Below, one piece after another: positions 45,013-54,282 of a stretch of DNA of 64,000 bases. Origin of the DNA: Azolla caroliniana (Eukaryota; Polypodiophyta); NCBI GenBank assembly GCA_043228905.1, contig JBHGNT010000020.1, forward strand, positions 4,836,001 through 4,900,000, in the 5' to 3' direction. Numbering within the stretch: the first letter of the stretch is position 1; each line of letters begins with the position of its first letter. Below the pieces are notes generated by a model. The model did not search any database. It saw only the letters and a list, made by a program, of their open reading frames with translations, and was not told where the DNA came from. The position numbers were made by a program, and so were the translations under genes.

Positions 45013-45120
45013 ATGACGTGGTGCTACGGTCAAGAAAATTCAAGACAAGAAGATCAAGAAAATCATGGTAATGATGAAGGAGGTAGTTACAACCGTCACA
45101 CGGGTGCACGAGCTATTTAA
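39184..45120 (+). CDS. Element B gag-pol polyprotein
   Basis: ATG at 39184 is the first after the LTR and gives 1978 residues without a stop between gag and pol. Gag: repeats of TPPAEEPQER (about 135-180), core from MPYPYPKYRD (about 196), CCHC knuckles near 388, 409 and 579, and Arg/Asp/Tyr-rich repeats (about 440-520). Protease: TIIDGGSGVNVIS (about 744). RT: VCVDYRKLNA (about 1060) and VFLDDFAVYS (about 1160). RNase H: VFVDASD (about 1303) to HAVADYLSR. Integrase: HCGIAGGHY with CDLCQRLG, then Asp in GLDFVGPF, Asp in SDQGG and Glu in NGLAES. After GYL-like KPYKGHMP a Pro/Thr/Glu tail contains a run encoded by 31 As. All catalytic motifs are present, so it may be active. Confidence 0.95.
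44979..45009 (+). repeat. A-run of about 31 bases in pol tail
   Basis: The run lies after the integrase domain and encodes Lys in the gag-pol frame. B' has an A-run of 12 at the matching place (17943), so the run belongs to the family but varies in length. Confidence 0.85.
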
Positions 45121-45550
45121 AGCACAGAACGTGGGGGGCCGATGTACAGGATTTAAAACGCGCGTCAATTAAGGAGTCATAATGACAGACACGTAGGAGA
45201 TTCGACACACGCGGCAAAGAAGCGCAAGCATGACACGCGGCAGCAAAGGACAGACATACTATTCATGACACAGCATGCGCAGGCGCCAAAAATAGGACAT
45301 GCTATTCAAGGCAGAACACGTGCAGCCGTCAAAATTAAAGAGTGACATGCTAATTATGGCAGGGCACGCGCGAAAAACAGGAAAAGGCGGCTCGAGGGAA
45401 ACGCCACTATATAAAGGAAGAACCGGAGAAGGGTTCACTTTTTACGAATTTTCCCACAAGCAAACGCAGGCTCAAGACAGCAAGATCCGACGCGCAGAAC
45501 ACCTACACCCCGACCTCAGACCACAGGCAGCAGCAGACGAAGAAGAAGCG
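45121..45550 (+). promoter_or_regulatory. Spacer with TATA-like boxes before accessory gene
   Basis: The spacer between pol and the accessory ATG has TATTTAAAGC at 45114-45123 and a better box CTATATAAAGG at 45407-45417, 134 bp upstream of ATG 45551. The latter follows GC-rich sequence, a layout expected of a promoter. The frame is in fact open from 45299, so a longer N-terminus is possible; the MALS start at 45551 matches MALL in B'. Confidence 0.5.
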
Positions 45551-48004
45551 ATGGCACTGTCGGACGGAGCGCGACAATGGCTGACGGAGAACGGATTAGG
45601 AGGGCTGCTGCGGGTCGCTGACGCTCCACCACACAAGGATCCAGAGCAGGCGGCAACAGCGGTGGACTTAGCAGAGGTCACTGAAGGAGCGGTACAAGCG
45701 CTCACAGGGATTTCGGAGGGAGGACTTCAGACGATAGAGCTACCCTCGAGCCAAATATTCTTCGAGTATTTCGGCGAATACTCCCTTAGCAGCAAGGCGT
45801 ATCGCACACAGGGCGGAGAGAACCTGCTGTTCGGAGAGGTGGCCCGCGCCCTGATGGAGTACGGGTTCGTGAACCCTCGTCCGGCAGCCATAGCCAAATA
45901 CCGAGCAGCGATCGTCATCGCGACATTCGAAGGCCTGCAGGGGGACTGGCTCCATTTCATCACCGAAGGACTGAAAGAGGCGATCAAGCACTTAGTGGAA
46001 GGGAAGAAGCCATGGGCCGGAATATCCCAATGGTTAACAGTGTTGGTCCCACCGGTGTCCCCCATCAAGCACAAGCAAAGAAGTCGGCAGGAGACTACCC
46101 CGAAGCAAACCATGAAGCGCCGACGAATCCTAGAGAAACACACTCCAGGATGGACACAGGAAGAAGAAGCGCCGCGGGAAGAAGGATCATCCCGACAGCC
46201 GCGGAAAGAAGGCTCATCTCGACAACCGCGGGAAGAAGACTCATCCCGACAGCATAGGGAGGAAGGCCCATCATGGCAGCCACAGAAACAGCAACAACAA
46301 CCGACAACGAAGAAGAAAAAGGCGGAAAAAGGCAAGGAGAAGCTGGCAAAGAAGACCAGCAAGAGGCAAACCGACACCGAACCAGTAACGCTCGAATCGG
46401 AACCGGTACCAGTAAAGGAACCAATAGTGGCACCGACGGAGGACGCTGAAACAGAGGAAGACTCATCCGAACCGATGTTAATACTACCACCCAGGCAAGG
46501 AAAGGAGAAACGAGCGACAAGACCGACCCCAACAGCGGACGGAACTCAGCAAAGGGCAAAAGAACCGCCTCCAGTAACCGGAACAGAAGCGACACAGGAT
46601 GAAGGTCCGTCTGCACCAAAGACGGCAGTACCGGAACCGACGGCGGCGGAGTTCGAAGAACAAAGAAAGGAACAAGCGCCGGAACAAGAGAAGAGGCCGG
46701 AGAAACAGCCGGAAAAACAGTCGGAGCTAGGCACGCCTGCTGACACCAACGAAGGCAGAACAAAGGCACAATGGCTAAGGTGGTTGTCAGGGCAGTTGTC
46801 GGGAGTAGCAGACCAGATGGAGAAAGAGGAGGAGCAAAGAGAAGAAGTGACTAGGACGATGACTAAGGATATGGTCAGGCTCCGGGCACAATTACATGAG
46901 CTGCAAGAAGAGCTAGCACAGGCAAAAGAAGGCAGCCGACAAGCACAAGATGGCACCGAGCCGGTCGGGACATCAGAAAAGCAAGCCGAACCAGAAACGG
47001 AGAGGGCCTTGCAAACTGGCCCTGAGACCGAGAAGTTAATAGCAACTTTGAAAGAAGAATTACAGGCTCAGGAGGCATTGAGAGATAACGAAAGAGAACA
47101 GCGGAAGTTGGTAGAAGACGACAAACGGCGAATGGAGGAAGGCCTTCGCCGAAGCAAAGCCACCAATGACCGACTACAAGAAGAAAACGGGACACTGCAA
47201 AAGGAAAAAGATAGGCTGCGCCGACGAATGGAGCAGGAAATTGAGCGGTTGCGAGAGGAACTCCGACAACAAAAGGACCGGGATGATCAGTTGCGAGCTC
47301 AGGCGAACCGACGCCTAAAACAGAAGACGGAGGAATTCGACAGACTATGTAAGGATTATAAACAGGCCACGTCGGACATCAAGAGTCAGGCAGCAACGTA
47401 CGACCGACAGATAGAGAAGCTGAAAGAGCAGCTCAAGGAAAACCGCTTGGAATTGTCCAAAGCGAGGGAGGAAGTATCGGCGGAGAAGACCTTGACGTCG
47501 GAACAAAGAAAGGAGATGGAAGTACTTCGGCAGAAAGTAGGGGAACTGACAAAGAGCCGGAACGAGGAAAAAGTGAAGTCGACTTTCGAAATCAACAAAT
47601 GGCGGAGTACCTGTGACAAGCAAAAAGCCGACTCTGAAGCTCAAGCTCAGTTAATGGCCGACATCATCAAACGGATAAGGAAGGAAAAACAAGCAGCTTC
47701 GGAACAGGCTAAAGCAGGGGTTGGCCGAATTAAGTTCATCATGTCAAGTTGGAGTACCCGAGCTCAGGCCAGCATAAATGAAAGCACGGAGAAGCTCTGG
47801 AGGGAATGGGCACAACAGGCAGCTGAACTGCAGATACTCCGAGCTGATGCAGAAAATCGGAAGAAAAACGGAGATGGGTTCTATAAAATGGACGAAGAAA
47901 GTATCGTCAACATCCGGGAAGAACTGTCGGAGGATTTCTATGCTCTAGCAGAAGAGCATCTCAAGGAAATCCGAGGGTTAGTAGAGAGGTTGGATGACGG
48001 ATAG
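45551..48004 (+). CDS. Element B accessory coiled-coil protein
   Basis: This sense-strand frame of 817 codons lies between pol and the 3' LTR. A compact N-terminal domain (1-165; IFFEYFGEYSLSSKAYRTQG, WLHFITEGLKEAIKHL) is well kept in B'. A basic and Pro/Glu/Gln-rich linker (about 165-400) follows, with RQPREEGSSRQP-type repeats. A long coiled coil fills about 410-800, rich in Glu, Lys, Arg and Leu with heptad-like spacing. No signal peptide or membrane helix is visible, so it is not an envelope protein. A TAG at 48002-48004 ends it where B' has CAG; the frame continues for 151 codons. Function unknown. Confidence 0.8.
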   Translation: MALSDGARQWLTENGLGGLLRVADAPPHKDPEQAATAVDLAEVTEGAVQALTGISEGGLQTIELPSSQIFFEYFGEYSLSSKAYRTQGGENLLFGEVARALMEYGFVNPRPAAIAKYRAAIVIATFEGLQGDWLHFITEGLKEAIKHLVEGKKPWAGISQWLTVLVPPVSPIKHKQRSRQETTPKQTMKRRRILEKHTPGWTQEEEAPREEGSSRQPRKEGSSRQPREEDSSRQHREEGPSWQPQKQQQQPTTKKKKAEKGKEKLAKKTSKRQTDTEPVTLESEPVPVKEPIVAPTEDAETEEDSSEPMLILPPRQGKEKRATRPTPTADGTQQRAKEPPPVTGTEATQDEGPSAPKTAVPEPTAAEFEEQRKEQAPEQEKRPEKQPEKQSELGTPADTNEGRTKAQWLRWLSGQLSGVADQMEKEEEQREEVTRTMTKDMVRLRAQLHELQEELAQAKEGSRQAQDGTEPVGTSEKQAEPETERALQTGPETEKLIATLKEELQAQEALRDNEREQRKLVEDDKRRMEEGLRRSKATNDRLQEENGTLQKEKDRLRRRMEQEIERLREELRQQKDRDDQLRAQANRRLKQKTEEFDRLCKDYKQATSDIKSQAATYDRQIEKLKEQLKENRLELSKAREEVSAEKTLTSEQRKEMEVLRQKVGELTKSRNEEKVKSTFEINKWRSTCDKQKADSEAQAQLMADIIKRIRKEKQAASEQAKAGVGRIKFIMSSWSTRAQASINESTEKLWREWAQQAAELQILRADAENRKKNGDGFYKMDEESIVNIREELSEDFYALAEEHLKEIRGLVERLDDG

Positions 48005-48460
48005 CTCGAAACCCAACTAGAATTGGAAGGGTACGAGAAGGACCGACTGCGACAGGAAGCCGAGGGACACACAACGCCGATCTCCATTAGTGAGGGCGAG
48101 CGACCGGCTGAAGAGGACCCAACCAACAATGCACCCCGACAAGAAGTACCCGAGGAAGAACTTCCGGAGCAAGAGCAGGTTGATGCCGGGGATGATGCAG
48201 AGTGGAGACAGAGAAGTACCGAATCCGGGGAGGAAAGGACACAACCAGTGGAAACCGGAGAAAGCGATACCGGGAACGGAACGGAGGTAGAGCAGGACAG
48301 ACCCGGACAGGATACAGAAGAAACACTGGTACTACCGGTAGAAGCAGAGTCGGAGCAGCAAGATGCGAAAAGGCAGCCAATCCAATCGGAAGTCGGAGAC
48401 GGCACAACAACACTTGAAACCTCTGAGCGGAGTTTGCTGGATAATTTGGAGGAAGACTGA
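48005..48460 (+). pseudogene. Acidic tail of accessory protein, after nonsense codon
   Basis: The 151 codons after the TAG continue the same frame and match the C-terminal part of the B' protein (LETQ, then a run of PISISEGERPAE against PITISDEERPAG). The region is highly acidic (Glu, Asp, Gln, Thr). With the TAG read as Gln the protein would have 969 residues. The base change is a single C to T. Confidence 0.75.
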
Positions 48461-48468
48461 AGCCGGCT

Positions 48469-48498
48469 GTGGGTTCGAAGTGCAATGCACTTTCCCAC
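48469..48498 (+). other. Pre-LTR hairpin of element B
   Basis: GTGGG pairs with CCCAC and AAGTGC with GCACTT around an AAT loop. GGGCGTGCCATG links it to the 3' LTR at 48511. The hairpin is kept in B' and G with different loop bases (AAA, AAG). Confidence 0.8.
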
Positions 48499-48510
48499 GG
48501 GCGTGCCATG

Positions 48511-48881
48511 TGTTGGCCGGTCAGACAAGGCAAATGGGAAAGCAAGGTCGGATCGGATAAATATAGAAATAGGAATAGAATTATTAGGAGGGACGGATCC
48601 GGTAGTTGTAACCGATCTGGATCCGAACCGATTCGGTTTCGGTTAACGGTTGCCTACCGAGCACCGATTGTAATCTGGCCGGATGCCTATAAAAGGATCC
48701 GATGTTTTGTAATGAAAGGGCGAAGAATTAATATAGTTTTGCTTATACTGATTAATCTTGTCTTCGTCTGTGCTTAAGTGTAATTATCATACGCGTGTAT
48801 TAACATCCTATCCCTACCACCCCTTTGGAGAAGTGTCGGATAGACACCTGTGTTGAGGCTAGTCCAGCCATACATACAACA
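48511..48881 (+). repeat. Element B 3' LTR
   Basis: It has the same length as the 5' LTR and one visible base difference. The CTCAC duplication follows directly, and copia C integrase resumes. Confidence 0.95.
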
Positions 48882-49500
48882 CTCACCATTGAAGACGAAG
48901 GATCAGGTACTATCCATCTTCAAGGAGCTCCATGTGAGAGTGGAAAGAGAAACCAATCGGAAGCTTAAGGCGGTTCGAGCGGATAATGGAGGAGAATACC
49001 GAGGGCAGTTCAAGGAGTACTGTCGGTCGAAGGGGATCTGGCTCGAATTTACCGTGCCGAAGATGCCGGAATTGAACGAGTTGGCCGAAAGGATAAACCG
49101 GACCATAATGGAGAGAGTCTGAAGCATGCTCGCACATGCCAAGCTACCCAAGACGTTTTAGGCTGAGGCGCTGTCGACGGCGACCTATGTCATAAAAAGA
49201 TCACCCTCAGTACCCTTGGACGGAGACACACCTCAGAAAGTATGGCCTGGTAAAGATGTCTCTTACCAGCATCTGAAGGTGTTCGGGTGTCTCACATATG
49301 TGCATGTGGTGAAGGACAAAAGAGCAAAGATAGATCCGAAGTCCAGGCCATGCATATTCCTTGGATACGGCGATGATGAGTTCGGTTACTAGGTGTGGGA
49401 TCTGGTCGACAAGAAGGTGTTCCGGAGTCGGGACATAGTCTTCATGGAAGACAGGACCATTTCCGACTGGGAGTCGGAGAAGGTGATGAACTTCGGATCA
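48882..49500 (+). pseudogene. Copia C integrase, second part
   Basis: The frame continues from 38760 when one CTCAC is removed: TKDQVLSIFKELHVRVERET, RADNGGEYRGQFKEYC, then ELNELAERINRTIMERV (catalytic Glu). A stop at 49120 breaks it; KVFGCLTYVHVVKDKRAKID and FLGYGDDEFGY-type blocks follow in frame to about 49400, then VWDLVDKKVFRSRDIVF. Confidence 0.8.
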
Positions 49501-50536
49501 TTCATTGAAAACCAGCTTGAGGACACATGGACTTACCCGGTTGAAAATCGGACGCTAGCGGGTAACCGGATGACACTCGAAACCGGCCAGATATGGACAG
49601 GAAACCGAACCAATCGAAGAAGAAGACAACAAAACCGGACAAGATCCTGAATTGGATGAGGACGAGGAACAAACGGAGGAACCGGCTGTCAGAAACCAGG
49701 GACAGAGATATCCTCTCTGAGAGAGAAGAGCCCCCCAGAGATTTCCGGATGCAGAACATGTGTTGTTAACCGATGAGGGGGAGCCGGAAAGCTTCGAAGA
49801 AGCAAAGCAAGACACCCATAGCCGCAAGTGGTTGAGTGCCATGCAGGATGAGATGGATTCCCTGCATGAAAACCACACATATGAACTGACGGAGTTGCCG
49901 AAAGGGAAGAGAGCACTCGGGAACAAGTGGGTGTACAAGTTGAAACTGGGAGATGCCGAAAATCCACCCAAGTATAAGGCCCGAATTGTGGTGAAGGGCT
50001 TCCAGCAGAAGAAAGCAGTGGATTTTGATGAGATCTTTGCCCCGGTAGTAAAGATGACATCCATCCGAACGGTATTAGGCATAGTGGCAAGCATGGACCT
50101 CGAGGTAGAGCAACTGGACATCAAGACGACATTGCTACATGGAGACCTCGAAGAAGAGATCTACATGCATCAATTGGAACGATATGAAAGGAAAGGGAAG
50201 GAGCACCTGGTGTGCTGGCTGAAGAAGAGCCTATATGGACTGAAGCAAGCTCCCCGGCAATGGTACCAGAAGTTTGACTCCTTCATGACTGACCAAGGGT
50301 ACCACAAAACGCAAGCCGATCACTACGTGTTTGTGAAGAAATTTGACAGAGGAGATTTCCTAATACTCCTCCTATATGTGGATGATATGTTGATCGTCAG
50401 ACGAGACCCAGGCAAGATTCGGATGCTGAAGAAGGGTTTGAACCAGACCTTCTCAATGAAAGACTTGGGGCCGGCAAGACAAATACTGGGAATGCACATC
50501 ATCCGGGACCGGTCGAAGAAGCTGTTGTGGCTCCCG
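49501..50536 (+). pseudogene. Copia C linker and partial reverse transcriptase
   Basis: A Thr/Glu/Asn-rich linker is followed by RT from 49760: ALGNKWVYKLKLGD, KARIVVKGFQQKKAVDFDEIFAPVVK, then DIKTTLLHGDLEEEIYM, SLYGLKQAPRQWYQKFD and LLLYVDDMLIV with the catalytic YVDD. It ends at GMHIIRDRSKKLLW, where the terminal repeat starts; RNase H is absent. ALGNK and KTTLL differ slightly from the usual NCK and KTAFL. Confidence 0.85.
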
Positions 50537-50672
50537 TGGTTTTACCCTATTAGGGTTTTCCACGTAAACATCTTGTGTTCCCTCCTTAGTTCCCATTTCT
50601 ATGTTCTCCATTCTCATCGAAGTGTTCAAGACACGGTTGTGGCCGAGCAATATTCCACACTATTTCTCGATA
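50537..50672 (+). repeat. Copia C 3' terminal repeat
   Basis: It matches 37039-37174 with several substitutions and ends TTTCTCGATA instead of TTTCTCGACA. It follows RT codons with no spacer or polypurine tract. Confidence 0.65.
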
Positions 50673-50760
50673 GATAATGGGATGTAGGAGTGATTTACAC
50701 ACCTCGGGTGCTTAATTGAGGAAGGGGGCCGGATAATTTCATAAGGGCGCCGAGACGGGA

Positions 50761-50984
50761 GGATGCTAATCCTCGACACCAATAACGTCGGCACCGCTAT
50801 GTTCGCAAAGGGTCCGAAGATCGAGTCAGATATCGATCTATGGCATAAGAGGATAGGCCACATCAACTACTGGAGGCTTGACAACCTGCAATCAAAACAA
50901 GTTGTTTTCGGATTGCCAAAATTTAGTGGCCAAAAGGCCCAAATTTGTGTAGCCTGCCAGCTTGGGAAGCAACACCGACTTCCG
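50761..50984 (+). pseudogene. Copia F pre-integrase finger
   Basis: The frame reads MLILDTNNVGTAMFAKG, LWHKRIGHINYWRL and CVACQLGKQHRLP, the GAG-pre-integrase His/Cys finger. It stops at the G insertion; the family continues FP.ER after this point, which is found at 54284. Confidence 0.8.
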
Positions 50985-51490
50985 TGTTACCCTGTACGAG
51001 ATGTACGGAGAGTCAAGTGTGATGAGCAAGGGTCGAATGTTATCATGATGTTGTGTATGTGTAGGGGGTATAAATGTAGTTGTGAGTCTATATGTATGTG
51101 AACACATGCACACGTGTGTGCATGTGGATGGATACGAGGAGGTGTGAGTGAGTGTCCAGTATGAATGCTCAATGGGGCTTACACCCCTATGTATCTACCC
51201 CATCTTATACTATTTAACCCCTTACGGGGAATGAATGAAAGGGATCATTTTTCTCTCTCAATCTCTCTCTCTCTTGTCATCTCTCTTTCTCTCTCTCTCC
51301 CCCTCAACGTTGAATCCCCTTGGGAGGGGGGTGGAGCCATTCTAGGCACCACCCCCCACCCCGCAATGCTTCTCAATGCACATGATCTCTCTCGCCATCA
51401 ATCCCATACTCTCCATCATCATCATAACCACCATGTCTATCTTTATCATGATTATCATCGTCCTTAACCCTGACCCTAAAACCTATAACA
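50985..51490 (+). repeat. Element G 5' LTR
   Basis: It runs from TGTTACCCTG to ACCTATAACA. A GGGTATAAATG motif near 51067 may be the TATA box. A CT microsatellite lies at about 51251-51303. Confidence 0.92.
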
Positions 51491-53775
51491 CCTTTTGGCG
51501 ACCACTAAGGCGACCCCCCTTTGGAGACGAAGTTGAAGAATAATACGCAGCGAACAATGATGCAACCCTCATCAGCATGAGAAGTCGAATCGACGATGTG
51601 CGAGAACTGGTGGAAATATGAGAAAGAACAATGGCGTGATGACTATTCGCTGCAAAAGTATGCAAGAAAAGCGACAAATGATGACAATGATGTGCAGAAG
51701 AAGTCGGAAATGGAAGATTGACTGATGCACAATTCCACAACGAATTAATCTCTATATGTGTATGCTTTGTTTGGTCTGTTTTTGTCCTAAATGTTCGAGA
51801 CATGTTGCCAAAGATGTACAAAAACGATGACAATGCATGAGAGGAAGTCGCGAAATGATGGCATTACGTGAGTGTGCGAGAATAGAAATGACAATGTGCA
51901 AATGTGCGGTTAGCAATGGCATGTGTGTGCAAGAAAGTGTGCTGCAAGAGACAACCATGATGGCCAAGACAACCGACAACAGGATGGAGATGCCGGAAAG
52001 ATGTTGCCGGACAAGCAATCAGAATAACCAGAATGGACGGACATGCCGGACAAGGCGACGGATGACGGCCAAAATAGCAACGGTGTTCGGAAGGTTGCAG
52101 AGGCAAACGAAAAGACACAGCAAAACCGACTGTCGGAACGAGCCGGGATAAGACGGTTCAATGGCTAGAAAAGCGACATCAACAGAGGAAACGGTCGGAG
52201 ACGACCAGAGATGGAGTCCGCCATACAGCCGGCCAGACGGGCCGAACAGTCGGAACGGTGACGGAGCCAGGACGACGATCAAACGGTGGTGGCCACATAC
52301 CAACGGCTAAAGTGGTGGCGGACCAACAACGGCCAAGTTAGACAGAGACAGCCGAATGTGTCGGACGACAGAGATAGCCGGACTTACTACCGGACATCAG
52401 CGGAAGAGTAACCGGAGAAGCGGTCGGACGGGCCAAACGGGGCAGACAGTGGAAAGAGCGGCCAAAAGGGCCGGTAACCGGTCAAAATAGCTGGACAGTG
52501 GCTAGAGCAGCTGGAGCGGTCGGGGAAACGAAGGAGGCCAGACAACAAGCGGCGGCGGCGGCGGCGGCAAAAAAAAAACAGCAACCGGACAGACAGCCGG
52601 AGCGGCCCGAGAAGCGGCTGGACAACGACCAGAACGGTGACACCACACCGAAAAGCGACGGGAATGGCCGGAGAGCCGACGGCCTGAACGGTGATGACGC
52701 TGAAACGATGGGCCAGACAACCGAACAGTGGCTAGAGGGCCAGAAAGACAATACGACTCTGAAGTGGCCGGATAGTAGTTGGAGCGGTCGGACAGGAGCC
52801 AGAGAGCCGGAATGGCCGGACAGCAACGGCCACATCGGCAGTCGAACGTCATCTGGTCGTAAAGAATAAAGACAGCCGAACAGAGATGGCAGACCAGAAA
52901 ATGGCCGGACAGGGCTGACAAAGACGACAACGACGCCAAAAGATGGTAGAATAACAACGGAAAGCGGCGGCCGGACAACCACGTCCGAACAGCAACGGTG
53001 ACAGAGCTAGAGACGGAAACAAAAACAAAAACAGAGATCAAGATGGAGATGAATAGAGAAGGCCGTACAGACACAACGACACACATCAACAGACAAGAAC
53101 AGAGCGTGACAGCCACGGACAATGGACATAGGGGTGGTGAAAGAAGGAAGAAGAAACCGAAAACAGAGATGAAGGAAAGAAAGAGAGAAGGGAAGAAGAA
53201 ATCGAAAACACAGAGAAAGAGACGTTGAAGAAGAAGAAGGAAGGAATCGGAGGAGATAGACAGTTGAAGAAGAAGAAAACAAGAAGAAGAAGAAGGAAGG
53301 AATCAGAGGAGATAGACAGATAGAAAGGAGGGAAACGACAGAAACGAGGAAACAAGAAAAGAAAAAAGAGGGAAAAAGAGAATGATAAGGGGCATTCGAG
53401 GAGTTTTCAAAACCTAAGGGCATTGTCATTCGTTTAGTAAATTTGAGGCTAAAAATACCTAAATTTAAAAACTTATCCACCTAAAGAAATGGAAGTGATC
53501 AACCACGACAACCCACACAAAAATCAAAGGAAGAACACACATACATAAAACATATTTTTGACGACTCGAATGATTTTACGAAGTTCGTAAGTCGACAGAA
53601 CGAGAATGTTCGTGTCGCGGAAGATTTGCTGACCGACAAAGATGTTCGAGTCAAGCACTTCAATCGAGGGAGTTGATCAATGAAAGGACCGATGGAAGTT
53701 CCGGTCGAAGAAATATGATCATCAAGGCATGTGGGATCGACGTGCAAGGCACTTTCCCACGGGCGTGCCATATTG
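51491..53775 (+). other. Element G non-coding interior
   Basis: After TTTTGGCGACCAC (51493-51505) comes purine-rich sequence with scattered GGCCGGACA/CGGACAGC words (about 52000-52990), GCGGCGGCGGCGGCGG (about 52550) and a GAA-rich stretch (53150-53380). The open frames seen on either strand come from this biased composition. It ends in the 30-nt hairpin (53731-53760) and GGGCGTGCCATATTG. Confidence 0.75.
53731..53760 (+). other. Pre-LTR hairpin of element G
   Basis: GTGGG and CCCAC pair around ACGTGC-AAG-GCACTT (one mismatch). Together with the GGGCGTGCCAT linker it is nearly identical to B and B', although the LTRs of G are unrelated in sequence to those of B. Confidence 0.8.
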
Positions 53776-54282
53776 TGTTACCCCGTATGAGATGTACGGA
53801 GAGTCAAGTGTGATGAGCAAGGGTCGAATGTTATCATGATGTTGTGTATGTGTAGGGGGTATAAATGTAGTTGTGAGTCTATACGTATGTGAACACATGC
53901 ACACGTGTGTGCATGTGGATGGATACGAGGAGGTGTGAGTGAGTGTCCAGTATGAATGCTCAATGGGGCTTACACCCCTATGTATCTACCCCCTCTTGTA
54001 CTATTTAACCCCTTACGGGGAATGAATGAAAGGGATCATTTTTCTCTCTCAATCTCTCTCTCTCTTGTCATCTCTCTTTCTCTCTCTCTCCCCCTCAACG
54101 TTGAATCCCCTTGGGAGGGGGGTGGAGCCATTCTAGGCACCCCCCCCCCACCCCGCAATGCTTCTCAATGCACATGATCTCTCTCGCCATCAATCCCATA
54201 CTCTCCATCATCATCATAACCACCATGTCTATCTTTATCATGATTATCATCGTCCTTAACCCTGACCCTAAAACCTATAACA
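53776..54282 (+). repeat. Element G 3' LTR
   Basis: It is nearly identical to the 5' LTR (CCCTGTACGAG against CCCCGTATGAG at the start and a longer C-run near 54142). TTCCG follows at 54283. Confidence 0.92.

Larger units (their letters stand above)
38761..48881 (+). mobile_element. Ty3/gypsy element B, full length and young
   Basis: The 10,121-bp element is bounded by 371-bp LTRs that differ, as far as I can compare by eye, at one position (39000-region TATATTG against TATACTG). The target duplication is CTCAC (38756-38760 and 48882-48886). It encodes gag-pol in a single frame and a second sense-strand gene. It has no polypurine tract before the 3' LTR but a hairpin. The DGGS protease and the lack of a chromodomain are most like the plant Athila/Tat branch; that placement is inference. 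Confidence 0.95.
37034..50672 (+). mobile_element. Ty1/copia element C, split by gypsy B
   Basis: Two copies of a 136-bp repeat (37039-37174 and 50537-50672) bound gag, protease, integrase and a partial RT. Gypsy B is inserted in integrase with duplication CTCAC; removing it restores the frame. RNase H is missing: RT runs straight into the 3' repeat after RSKKLLW. Frames have several stops. Confidence 0.75.
50985..54282 (+). mobile_element. Non-autonomous LTR element G
   Basis: The 3298-bp element has LTRs of 506 and 507 bp, the duplication TTCCG at 50980-50984 and 54283-54287, a primer-site candidate shared with B, and the B-type hairpin before the 3' LTR. The 2.3-kb interior encodes nothing recognisable. 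It is a LARD/TRIM-like element that would depend on enzymes from another element, most likely of the B type. Confidence 0.9.

Noticed and set aside
45727-46769. - strand frames within the accessory gene
   Set aside because: They mirror the low-complexity linker (Ser/Cys/Leu/Arg runs) and are not kept as intact frames in B'.
45551-48460. Envelope gene of a retrovirus-like element
   Set aside because: Position fits, but no signal peptide, membrane helix or cleavage site is visible; the protein is a soluble coiled coil.
52498-53122. Protein-coding gene inside element G
   Set aside because: Frames exist on both strands through biased composition (GGC, GAA and CGGAC words) and show no domain or conserved start.
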